A stretch of DNA of 21,709 nucleotides from a virus. Below, piece after piece: positions 1-5,800 of this stretch. Numbering within the stretch: the stretch's first letter is position 1; the number at the start of each line of letters is the position of its first letter. Below the pieces are notes generated by a model that was not told the DNA's origin, searched no databases, and saw nothing but the letters and a program-made list of their open reading frames with translations. The translations under genes were made by a program, and so were the position numbers. The stretch covers positions 1-21,709 of the IMG/VR virus record IMGVR_UViG_3300017739_000137; one strand, given 5' to 3'.

Positions 1-53
1 ACACTTCTCGACAGAACATTACACTTCTCGACACGTTTTAGCATAACTTGACA
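1..53. repeat. Direct repeats phased at 20 bp upstream of the early promoter
   Basis: The 13-mer ACACTTCTCGACA occurs exactly at 1-13 and 21-33. A degenerate third copy at 41-53 matches 8 of 13 positions and includes the promoter -35 box. The 20-bp period is close to two helical turns, so bound proteins would lie on about the same face of the DNA. An activator or repressor array, or iterons, are the natural readings. The array starts at the window edge and may continue to the left. Confidence 0.6.
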
Positions 54-76
54 TCATACGCTACTTATGAGATACT
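48..76 (+). promoter_or_regulatory. Sigma70-like early promoter
   Basis: A perfect -35 box TTGACA lies at 48-53. After a 17-bp spacer comes GATACT (71-76), which matches the -10 consensus at four of six positions. Initiation would fall near 82-84, about 100 bp before the first start codon. It is the best promoter seen in the window and probably drives the 184-5101 block with the host RNA polymerase. The assignment is by consensus only. Confidence 0.6.
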
Positions 77-82
77 ATACAG

Positions 83-151
83 GCTGGGAGTTCGGGCGGG
101 AGATCCTCTTCGTGTAACACGTTTACACGCCTTTCGTTACCGGCTCCCAGC
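83..151 (+). promoter_or_regulatory. Structured 5' leader of the early transcript
   Basis: GCTGGGAG at 83-90 pairs with CTCCCAGC at 144-151, and two G.U pairs extend the stem inward. Inside it, CGTGTAA (111-117) pairs with TTACACG (123-129) around a 5-nt loop. The outer stem begins almost exactly at the predicted transcription start, so the mRNA 5' end would be base-paired. Such 5' stems are known to stabilise bacterial mRNAs. The inner inverted repeat could instead be a DNA operator. No known riboswitch class is recognised. Confidence 0.5.
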
Positions 152-183
152 ACCCACTACTAAAACATTTATGGAGAACGACA

Positions 184-1125
184 ATGCAACACTACGACAC
201 ACAATCTAACGTGTTAGGGAATTCCCTAACTTCTGCTAACGCAACAGCACCAGCTATCAGTACGCCGTCGATCGCTACGTCTGCCATGCTGGTCGAGCTA
301 TCCATCAGCACATGGACTGCACGTAAGAAGGACAAGCGAGCGTCAGAAGACGTTACCCGTTCTAACGGTGCCGATTCCGGTGCGGCCAGCGTGAACAAGA
401 ACCTGCTCAGTGGGTGCGCTGAGTTAGAGGCCGTCCGCAAGTTCGGAGCCAACGCGCGTAACATCCACTACTCGATGACCATGCCATGGTCAGATGTGGG
501 CTTGCGCCTGCTACCTACCGCCATGTACGCCAAGTACCACCAAGCCATGACCGAGCTTCAAAACGAGTTCGAGCGACTGGGCGAGGTGTTCATCAACGCG
601 TACGGCTGGGAGTACAGCCAAGCACAGGCACGACTGGGTGCACTGTGGAAAGCTGACGACTACCCACCGGTCGAGTCTATCGCGGCTAAGTTCGGGTTCC
701 GTCTCAACTACATCCCACTACCTGACGCGGGCGACTTCCGTATCGACGTGGGCACTGAAGCAATGTCACAGATGAAAACACATTACGAGGAGTTCTATTC
801 GACACAGGTCAAGCGTGCGATGGACGACGTGTGGCGTCGTGTGTACGACTCACTCACTAAGATGTCAGAGCGTCTCGACTACGGCGACCACGAGGACAAG
901 AAGATATTCCGTGACACGCTCGTGGACAACGTGCTCGACATGGTGGATCTGCTCGACGTGTGCAACGTGACCGGTGACTCTCAGATGTCAGCTATGCGAC
1001 TCAATCTGGAGGATGCGCTTCGTGGTGTGACACCTGACGCACTACGTGAGGATGCGTTCCTACGTGCTGAGACCAAGCGAGCCGTGGACAGCGCCATCAA
1101 GTCTTTACCTTCACTCGACATCTAA
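184..1125 (+). CDS. DUF3150-like protein, first gene of the MoxR/VWA cassette
   Basis: A 313-residue protein of unknown function. The region from about residue 35, beginning LVELSISTWTARKK, and the following charged helical body resemble the DUF3150 family, whose members I recall beside MoxR-type ATPases and VWA proteins in phages and bacteria; this is recognition by eye. Residues 1-34 are a Ser/Thr/Ala-rich extension. The start is supported by GGAG at 173-176 in a leader (ATGGAGAACGACAATG) identical to that of the next gene. The extension contains one copy of the 18-bp palindrome (213-230), read as LGNSLT. A later ATG at 286 is closer to the presumed family start but has no visible ribosome-binding site. 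No catalytic motif or membrane segment is seen. It probably works with the two downstream genes. Confidence 0.6.
   Translation: MQHYDTQSNVLGNSLTSANATAPAISTPSIATSAMLVELSISTWTARKKDKRASEDVTRSNGADSGAASVNKNLLSGCAELEAVRKFGANARNIHYSMTMPWSDVGLRLLPTAMYAKYHQAMTELQNEFERLGEVFINAYGWEYSQAQARLGALWKADDYPPVESIAAKFGFRLNYIPLPDAGDFRIDVGTEAMSQMKTHYEEFYSTQVKRAMDDVWRRVYDSLTKMSERLDYGDHEDKKIFRDTLVDNVLDMVDLLDVCNVTGDSQMSAMRLNLEDALRGVTPDALREDAFLRAETKRAVDSAIKSLPSLDI
213..230. promoter_or_regulatory. 18-bp palindrome, copy 1
   Basis: Perfect palindrome GTTAGGGAATTCCCTAAC. This is the only copy inside a coding region, 29 bp after the ATG of the first gene. Extra CTAAC half-sites flank it at 206-210 and 236-240. As RNA it can form a 7-bp stem with an AAUU loop; as DNA it suits a dimeric binding protein. 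Confidence 0.7.
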
Positions 1126-1150
1126 TCAACAACCACACTACTAACAAACA

Positions 1151-1167
1151 GGTGCGACACGCGCACC
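1151..1167 (+). other. Intergenic hairpin
   Basis: GGTGCG (1151-1156) pairs with CGCACC (1162-1167) around a 5-nt loop, 25 bp after the first stop codon and 10 bp before palindrome copy 2. No T-run follows, so it is not a standard intrinsic terminator. An RNA-processing or 3'-end stability element is possible. Confidence 0.4.
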
Positions 1168-1176
1168 TAAAAACAA

Positions 1177-1194
1177 GTTAGGGAATTCCCTAAC
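1177..1194. promoter_or_regulatory. 18-bp palindrome, copy 2
   Basis: Exact copy of the palindrome, 14 bp upstream of the AAA+ ATPase start and directly next to its ribosome-binding leader (GGAG at 1198-1201). Confidence 0.75.
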
Positions 1195-1208
1195 AATGGA
1201 GAACGACA

Positions 1209-2297
1209 ATGAACGCACAAAATATGTATGCACTAAACCTTGACCAAGTCGCCAATGCGATACTGCACACTGGAGACCAACGCACCACGCTTGTACAGGG
1301 GCACATGGGTACTGGTAAGTCCACACTACTTAAGATGTTAGCAGAGAAGCTACCGACCCACGTCCCGTGTTACTTCGACTGTACCACCAAGGATCTCGGT
1401 GACATCGCGATACCCAACTTCAAGACATTGGACGACGCCGATTTCGTTCGGTTTGTACCTAACGAGGAGCTGGGCATACACCACAACAAGCCTGTCATCT
1501 TAATGTTCGACGAGTTCGGCAAGGCCAACCCCGCAGTCAAGCAAGGCGTACGTCGTACGATGTTAGAGCGTATGGTCGGTGCGACTAAGCTACCCGAGGG
1601 ATCGATTGTGTTTGCCACAACAAACCTAGGGGCAGAGGGTGTCGGTGATGTACTGATGGCACACCAGCGCAATGCGATCACGGTGGTCACACTACGCAAG
1701 CCCAACAATGTCGAGTGGATCGAGTGGGGTATCAATAACAACATCGACCCGACCATACTGGGCTGGGCGAAAGACAACCCGCAGTTGTTCGATGGGTTCG
1801 AGGACGTCAAGGATCCAGAGGACAACCCGTACATCTTCCATCCCAAGGCGCAACGTGCGGCGTTTGTTACCCCGCGTTCATTGGAAGCGGCGAGCGACTA
1901 CCTGCACAAGCGTCACCTGCTAGACGATCAGACCCTAACAGCTTTCCTTATGGGTACGATCGGCGACCGTGGTGCGATGGATCTTATGGCGTTCGTCAAG
2001 CTGGCCGATCAGCTACCGTCGCTCCAGTCGATCAAGGATGACCCGTTGACTGCCAAGGTTCCTGACAGTGCGGCGGCTGTATGTATGGTTGTTTACAGGT
2101 CATTGGCTACGATGTCCGCTGACTGGGTTGACCAGTGGATGACCTACCTGCCACGGCTCGACGTCAGTGCACAGGGTATGTTCGGTGGACAGGTGACGCG
2201 TGACACGTACGCACACCGCAAGATCATCATGACCAACAAGAAGTTCACCGACTGGGCGATGGCTAACAACCACATGTTCGCGGCGGACAAGAAGTAG
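1209..2297 (+). CDS. MoxR/CobS-type AAA+ ATPase
   Basis: A 362-residue single-module AAA+ ATPase. Visible motifs are Walker A GHMGTGKS (31-38), Walker B ILMFDE (97-102) and sensor-1 asparagine in FATTN (about 139), followed by an arginine-containing stretch (HQRNA) that may hold the arginine finger. The order and spacing fit MoxR-family ATPases, which usually form hexamers and act with a VWA-domain partner in metal insertion, enzyme maturation or complex remodelling. Here the next gene encodes such a partner. The start follows GGAG (1198-1201) and palindrome copy 2; the stop overlaps the first base of palindrome copy 3. Similarity to cobaltochelatase CobS does not imply cobalamin synthesis, since no other such gene is present. 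The ATPase call is firm; the substrate is unknown. Confidence 0.88.
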   Translation: MNAQNMYALNLDQVANAILHTGDQRTTLVQGHMGTGKSTLLKMLAEKLPTHVPCYFDCTTKDLGDIAIPNFKTLDDADFVRFVPNEELGIHHNKPVILMFDEFGKANPAVKQGVRRTMLERMVGATKLPEGSIVFATTNLGAEGVGDVLMAHQRNAITVVTLRKPNNVEWIEWGINNNIDPTILGWAKDNPQLFDGFEDVKDPEDNPYIFHPKAQRAAFVTPRSLEAASDYLHKRHLLDDQTLTAFLMGTIGDRGAMDLMAFVKLADQLPSLQSIKDDPLTAKVPDSAAAVCMVVYRSLATMSADWVDQWMTYLPRLDVSAQGMFGGQVTRDTYAHRKIIMTNKKFTDWAMANNHMFAADKK

Positions 2298-2314
2298 TTA
2301 GGGAATTCCCTAAC
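2297..2314. promoter_or_regulatory. 18-bp palindrome, copy 3
   Basis: Exact copy whose first G is also the last base of the ATPase stop codon TAG. It lies 19 bp upstream of the metallopeptidase/VWA start, followed by GTTAAC and the GGAGAACGAC leader. Confidence 0.75.
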
Positions 2315-2333
2315 TCGTTAACAGGAGAACGAC

Positions 2334-3560
2334 ATGCTATCTATTGGCAAACAACTGACAGCCGAGCAACGTCTGAGCAAGGCTGTGTATGACATCATCA
2401 ACAACCCCAAGTACGTGGCGTTGGCTGGTGTAGTAATGGTCGGTGATCGCAGTGTATCTGACACCGTACCGACGGCTTACACCAACGGACGTGATGAGGT
2501 GTACGGACGTGCGTTCATCGAGTCACTCAATGACGCCGAGCTTCGGTTCTTGGTACTGCACGAGGTGTACCACAAGCTGTACAAACACCTCACCACATGG
2601 GAGTGGATGTACAAGCAAGCCGCCGAGCTTGCCAACGTCGCTTGCGATCACGTCATCAACATCAAGATCAGCGATGACAACACGGACGGGTGGGCTGTCA
2701 TGCCAGCCGACGGGTGTCGCGACTACAAGTACCGTGGTTGGGACGAGGCTCGTGTGTTCAAGGATCTGTGTGAGAACAACTCAGGTGGTGATGGTAATGG
2801 TGACGGTTCAGGTGCCAATACCAACGTTGCCACTGGAGTCAATACGCATAGAGGGTTCGACGAGCACGACTGGGAGGGTGCACAAGAGTTGACCGACGAC
2901 GAGAAGCGTGAGCTTGCACGGGACATCGACGAGGCCATACGTCAGGGTGCGCTGGTTGCTGGCAAGATTGGCGACGGCTCCGAACGTGATCGGTTCGGTG
3001 ACTTGCTTGAGGCTCAGGTCGATTGGCGTGAGGTGCTACGTGAGTTCATCCAGACCACGTGTGCGGGTAGTGACTACGGTACATGGTCACGTCCTAACAG
3101 GCGTTACCTATCGTCTGGGTACTACATGCCCAGCGGTATCAGTGACCAGATCGGTGAGCTTGTCGTGGCTATTGATACGTCAGGGTCTATCGGTCAACGT
3201 GAGTTGACACTGTTCATGAGTGAGATACATCAGATCTGTCAATCGCTCTCGCCCGAACGCATACGTGTTCTGTACTGGGATACACGCGTACGTGGTAACG
3301 AGACATACGATATGCACGAGCTTGACGAGTTACCCAAGGCGACCAAGCCGGTCGGTGGTGGTGGCACCAATGTCGAGTGTGTTCCTAACTTCATACGTGA
3401 CGAGGGTATCAAGCCCCAAGCGTGTGTGGTTCTGACTGATGGGTACATCTGGGGATCATGGGGTCAGTGGGACTGCCCTGTGCTATGGTGTGTACTGGAC
3501 AACAAAACTGCAAAGCCCGACACGGGTAAGCAAGTTCACATACAATCTGGAGACCTATAA
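2334..3560 (+). CDS. Putative zinc metallopeptidase with C-terminal VWA domain
   Basis: A 408-residue protein with the architecture of DUF2201-type proteins. The N-terminal part carries a zincin helix HEVYH (76-80), followed by a helix containing ACDHVIN (about 103-109), in which D105 could be a further metal ligand. A Gly/Asn/Asp-rich linker lies around residues 145-165. The C-terminal part is a VWA-like fold whose MIDAS motif DTSGS (281-285) supplies the D-x-S-x-S metal-binding residues, with a later GGGGTN segment typical of such domains. VWA proteins are the usual partners of MoxR ATPases, and the upstream gene supplies one. Whether the HExxH motif is proteolytically active is unknown. 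The start follows GGAGAACGAC (2323-2332) and palindrome copy 3. It overlaps the next gene by one base. Confidence 0.82.
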   Translation: MLSIGKQLTAEQRLSKAVYDIINNPKYVALAGVVMVGDRSVSDTVPTAYTNGRDEVYGRAFIESLNDAELRFLVLHEVYHKLYKHLTTWEWMYKQAAELANVACDHVINIKISDDNTDGWAVMPADGCRDYKYRGWDEARVFKDLCENNSGGDGNGDGSGANTNVATGVNTHRGFDEHDWEGAQELTDDEKRELARDIDEAIRQGALVAGKIGDGSERDRFGDLLEAQVDWREVLREFIQTTCAGSDYGTWSRPNRRYLSSGYYMPSGISDQIGELVVAIDTSGSIGQRELTLFMSEIHQICQSLSPERIRVLYWDTRVRGNETYDMHELDELPKATKPVGGGGTNVECVPNFIRDEGIKPQACVVLTDGYIWGSWGQWDCPVLWCVLDNKTAKPDTGKQVHIQSGDL

Positions 3561-3709
3561 TGGACAGTAGAGTTGATATCGTTTATGTAATCCAACGCCT
3601 CAACCGTATATTGGAGAACAGGGTGGGTATGGCGGACGCTTTGGATGAGTTTCGTGATGAGTTACTTCACAATTTGACAGTGCACCCTACAACCAACGAG
3701 GAACAATAG
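3560..3709 (+). CDS. Small protein of unknown function (49 aa)
   Basis: A 49-codon frame starting at an ATG that shares its A with the upstream TAA stop (TAATG), with GGAG at 3549-3552 as ribosome-binding site 7 bp away. The product starts MDSRVDIVYVIQRLNRILEN and is predominantly charged and helical, with no recognised domain. The coupled start and good ribosome-binding site argue that it is translated; the length leaves room for chance. It sits directly behind the MoxR/VWA pair. Confidence 0.55.
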   Translation: MDSRVDIVYVIQRLNRILENRVGMADALDEFRDELLHNLTVHPTTNEEQ

Positions 3710-3711
3710 AT

Positions 3712-3876
3712 ATGGAATACGCATTCGCTGTAGCGATCATGGATAAGGTGGTCAAGGATCACTGCAATCATCTAATGGTAAAGGGTCAGAACAAACACGA
3801 CCCACTTACTCCGGCCAGTGCCGCACGAGAAGTTGAAGCGGTTAAGAATGCGTACGAGAAAGTACGCAACGGATAA
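3712..3876 (+). CDS. Small protein of unknown function (54 aa)
   Basis: A 54-codon frame starting two bases after the previous stop, with GAGGAA at 3698-3703 upstream. The product starts MEYAFAVAIMDKVVKDHC and is mostly helical and basic towards its end, without a signal peptide or recognised motif. Its position between translated genes, its ribosome-binding site and the lack of wasted space support it. Palindrome copy 4 begins 4 bp after its stop. Confidence 0.55.
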   Translation: MEYAFAVAIMDKVVKDHCNHLMVKGQNKHDPLTPASAAREVEAVKNAYEKVRNG

Positions 3877-3879
3877 CAA

Positions 3880-3897
3880 GTTAGGGAATTCCCTAAC
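3880..3897. promoter_or_regulatory. 18-bp palindrome, copy 4
   Basis: Exact copy 25 bp before the start of the 307-residue gene. A TATAAA at 3901-3906 lies just downstream and could act as a -10 box, but no good -35 is present at the right distance. GAGGAG (3909-3914) is the ribosome-binding site. Confidence 0.75.
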
Positions 3898-3921
3898 TCT
3901 TATAAAACGAGGAGAAAACAA

Positions 3922-4845
3922 ATGAGTTTTAATTGGGTAACAGTAGAGAAGTGTCGAGAGCAAGCGTCGAGCGCATTCGATTTCGGTCACCACGGTGACC
4001 ATGGAGACAAGGCATTGTTCGCAGACTGGCAACGACAGGTAGGTGCGGCGCTATGTTCGCGTGATTCTGGTATTACGTTCATACAACGTACCAGAACATC
4101 ATCGTGGGTAGTGCGTGACGATTGTCCGTGGGCTATCGGGTTCATTGCCTACACCGACAACCGTGACAACAAGGTGGGTGGGTGGAAGCCGACCTATTGT
4201 GTACACGCATGGTCGATCATCAATGACAAGTACAGTCACGGTAGTATCAATCGCAATACCAAAACATCTACCAACTTCGACACCGCACTAAAACTTGCTA
4301 AGACATACCTACGCCGACCTGCGCCAGCTACGTTGGCGAGTGTACGACAGGGTGTGTTGCAGAAAGGTATGCGTGACGAGTTCGAGAAAGTACGCAAGGG
4401 TGCAAATGAAACAGCAACTAAGGTGGTGGATATCGTGACAAACATATATGGGTCAAGCCGTAACCATAACAAGCGGCTGTACAAAGAGTTGAAGAACCTA
4501 CTCGACATGGGGCATAGCTTTCTGGACCCCGAGTTCAAGTCAGACGTCGAGGCAATGATACTTGCTGATGAGACGTTAGGTTCAGCAACCATCGAGGACG
4601 TACCGTTTTACTGTGTCATGACATACGAGTCTCGTAATCAGACTGTGTTGGATGTGGTTAAGGGTACACAGAGCAATCCGTACAGTGCCGATATCGAACA
4701 GGCATACCTACGCTTTACCGAGGACAAACTGCCCGAGGACATCACGCGTAAACTTGCTGTACTGCAAATGCTCGATAGTGAAGACTTCGTTGACGGCGTA
4801 GGTGTGAGTGCCGGTAACGGGGTGTACTATGTCGTCGCAGAGTAA
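3922..4845 (+). CDS. Unknown protein with a C-terminal module shared with the next gene
   Basis: A 307-residue soluble-looking protein not matched to any family I know. The N-terminal half is rich in Trp, His and Asp; the centre (about 130-220) is charged and helical. Residues 230-307 form a module repeated in the next gene: an opening YxVxxY strand, a central LPEDITRKLAVLQML helix and a closing VxxVG...Y.V strand pattern. The shared hexapeptide RKLAVL uses different codons in five of six positions, so the duplication is old and kept at protein level. The start is supported by GAGGAG (3909-3914) at 7-bp spacing. It overlaps the next gene by 17 bp. Confidence 0.75.
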   Translation: MSFNWVTVEKCREQASSAFDFGHHGDHGDKALFADWQRQVGAALCSRDSGITFIQRTRTSSWVVRDDCPWAIGFIAYTDNRDNKVGGWKPTYCVHAWSIINDKYSHGSINRNTKTSTNFDTALKLAKTYLRRPAPATLASVRQGVLQKGMRDEFEKVRKGANETATKVVDIVTNIYGSSRNHNKRLYKELKNLLDMGHSFLDPEFKSDVEAMILADETLGSATIEDVPFYCVMTYESRNQTVLDVVKGTQSNPYSADIEQAYLRFTEDKLPEDITRKLAVLQMLDSEDFVDGVGVSAGNGVYYVVAE

Positions 4846-5101
4846 TGAGTTACCACACGATGATAACATCTACCGCGTTGTGGTATACCCTAGTACGAAA
4901 AGTGTCTTAGTCACATGTTTCGGCATGGAAGGCGTTGACATGGCAGTAGAGGGAGCCTACGATTCGGTGGATGAGTTACCTGAGTGGATACAGCGCAAGC
5001 TGGCGGTACTCACTATGCTCAAGGTGAAGCCACCTATGCAAGCCGTATCAGATGTGGGGCGGCGTATAGATGATGATACCTTTTGGGTGTACCGATCTTA
5101 G
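4829..5101 (+). CDS. Small protein paralogous to the C-terminal module of its neighbour
   Basis: A 90-residue protein from the ATG at 4829, with a G-rich stretch (4819-4822) as a plausible ribosome-binding site. An in-frame ATG at 4808 exists but lies deeper in the upstream gene and has no clear ribosome-binding site. From Y15 the sequence aligns along its length with residues 230-307 of the preceding protein, including LPEWIQRKLAVLTML. It is therefore a free-standing version of that module. The function is unknown; an acidic, compact alpha/beta domain suggests a binding or inhibitor role, which is inference only. It is the last gene before the 5117-5140 terminator. Confidence 0.7.
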   Translation: MSSQSNELPHDDNIYRVVVYPSTKSVLVTCFGMEGVDMAVEGAYDSVDELPEWIQRKLAVLTMLKVKPPMQAVSDVGRRIDDDTFWVYRS

Positions 5102-5116
5102 TAGTGTGAGACGTTC

Positions 5117-5140
5117 GGGGAGCTTCGGCTCCCCTTTTTT
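5117..5140 (+). terminator. Intrinsic terminator closing the first gene block
   Basis: GGGGAGC (5117-5123), UUCG tetraloop (5124-5127), GCTCCCC (5128-5134), then six Ts (5135-5140). This is a textbook Rho-independent terminator, 15 bp after the last stop of the first block. Transcription of the downstream genes needs a new promoter or antitermination. Confidence 0.93.
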
Positions 5141-5158
5141 GTGCCTGTAAAAAATGAA

Positions 5159-5176
5159 GTTAGGGAATTCCCTAAC
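5159..5176. promoter_or_regulatory. 18-bp palindrome, copy 5, at the start of the second block
   Basis: Exact copy between the 5117-5140 terminator and the VRR-NUC gene. Since transcription should stop just upstream, the promoter for the second block is expected around 5141-5190, where this palindrome is the most conspicuous element. TAAAAA at 5180-5185 is a weak -10 candidate. This is the last copy found in the window. Confidence 0.75.
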
Positions 5177-5196
5177 TCGTAAAAATGGAGAGCAAC

Positions 5197-5499
5197 ATGG
5201 CAATGACACCCGAGGCGAAAGTAAAGAAGAAAGTCGTCGCACATCTTAAGACGTTAGGCGCGTATTACTTTTACCCTGTAACCGGGGGATACGGTAAGAG
5301 CGGAGTCCCTGACATCATAGGATGTTACGAGGGCAAGTTCTTTGGTATCGAATGTAAAGCAGGAAAAAATAAGCCCACCCCATTGCAAGAAAAGAATCTG
5401 AATGATATAAAACTAAACCACGGCATAGCGTTAGTTATAAATGAAACCAACATCGACGATGTGCTGAGTGTCTTAGAGGAGAGGACAGATGGAGTTTAA
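5197..5499 (+). CDS. VRR-NUC family nuclease
   Basis: A 100-residue PD-(D/E)XK nuclease of the VRR-NUC type common in phages. Motifs are E6 in the first helix, GGYGKSGVPD with D39, and the catalytic strand IECKAG with E52 and K54; a C-terminal helix follows. Family members are structure-specific nucleases related to Holliday-junction resolvases and may process replication forks or recombination intermediates. The start at 5197 is preferred over the in-frame ATG at 5185, because the GGAG at 5187-5190 then sits 6 bp upstream, matching the leader pattern of the first genes. The end overlaps the next gene by 11 bp. Confidence 0.85.
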   Translation: MAMTPEAKVKKKVVAHLKTLGAYYFYPVTGGYGKSGVPDIIGCYEGKFFGIECKAGKNKPTPLQEKNLNDIKLNHGIALVINETNIDDVLSVLEERTDGV

Positions 5500-5728
5500 C
5501 AAGTTTCCACCAGAGGCGTACGCCGAAAATGGTTGGGTCATTGTGGGCGACGATCGTTACCGACTGCGCCCCGACGGGCTGACGTTCGAGGGGTTCACAC
5601 AAGAGGGGTTCTTTGTGTATGGCCTGACTGATGCGGACGACGAATCGATCGGGCTACTGGCGCAAGCGAGCGAACAGGACGCCTACCACCCCGAGCTTGA
5701 TGCGGATCTCGACCCCACCAGATTGTGA
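5489..5728 (+). CDS. Small acidic protein of unknown function
   Basis: A 79-residue, strongly acidic protein (starts MEFNKFPPEAYAENGWVIVG; ends in an Asp-rich stretch). The start overlaps the VRR-NUC gene and is preceded by the purine-rich GAGGAGAGG, so translation is probably coupled. Acidic small phage proteins are sometimes DNA mimics or host-enzyme inhibitors; nothing here shows that directly. No recognised domain. Confidence 0.65.
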   Translation: MEFNKFPPEAYAENGWVIVGDDRYRLRPDGLTFEGFTQEGFFVYGLTDADDESIGLLAQASEQDAYHPELDADLDPTRL

Positions 5729-5744
5729 TACCAGTTATCAAAAT

Positions 5745-5779
5745 CGCGCCGAGCCTTGCCGGTCGCGTATAGCTTTTTT
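5745..5779 (+). terminator. Possible weak terminator or attenuator
   Basis: CGCGCCG (5745-5751) can pair with CGG-T-CGCG (5760-5767) with one bulge, and six Ts follow at 5774-5779. The T-run starts 6 nt after the stem, farther than in efficient terminators, so partial termination is the most that can be claimed. It occupies the 72-bp gap between the acidic protein and the DUF3310 gene. No promoter is evident in that gap. Confidence 0.3.
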
Positions 5780-5800
5780 CAAACCAACTAGGAGAAAAAC

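Noticed and set aside
1370-1846. 158-codon open frame on the - strand
   Set aside because: It lies entirely opposite the AAA+ ATPase, whose Walker and sensor motifs are clear; the reverse frame has no recognisable domain or ribosome-binding site.
1209-3560. CobS/CobT-type cobaltochelatase genes, suggesting cobalamin synthesis
   Set aside because: MoxR plus VWA similarity alone explains it; no other cobalamin gene is present and the VWA protein has a metallopeptidase-like N-terminus unlike CobT.
192-5242. Recurrent VREFPN peptide in several - strand frames, looking like a protein repeat
   Set aside because: It is only the translation of the 18-bp DNA palindrome read on the reverse strand.
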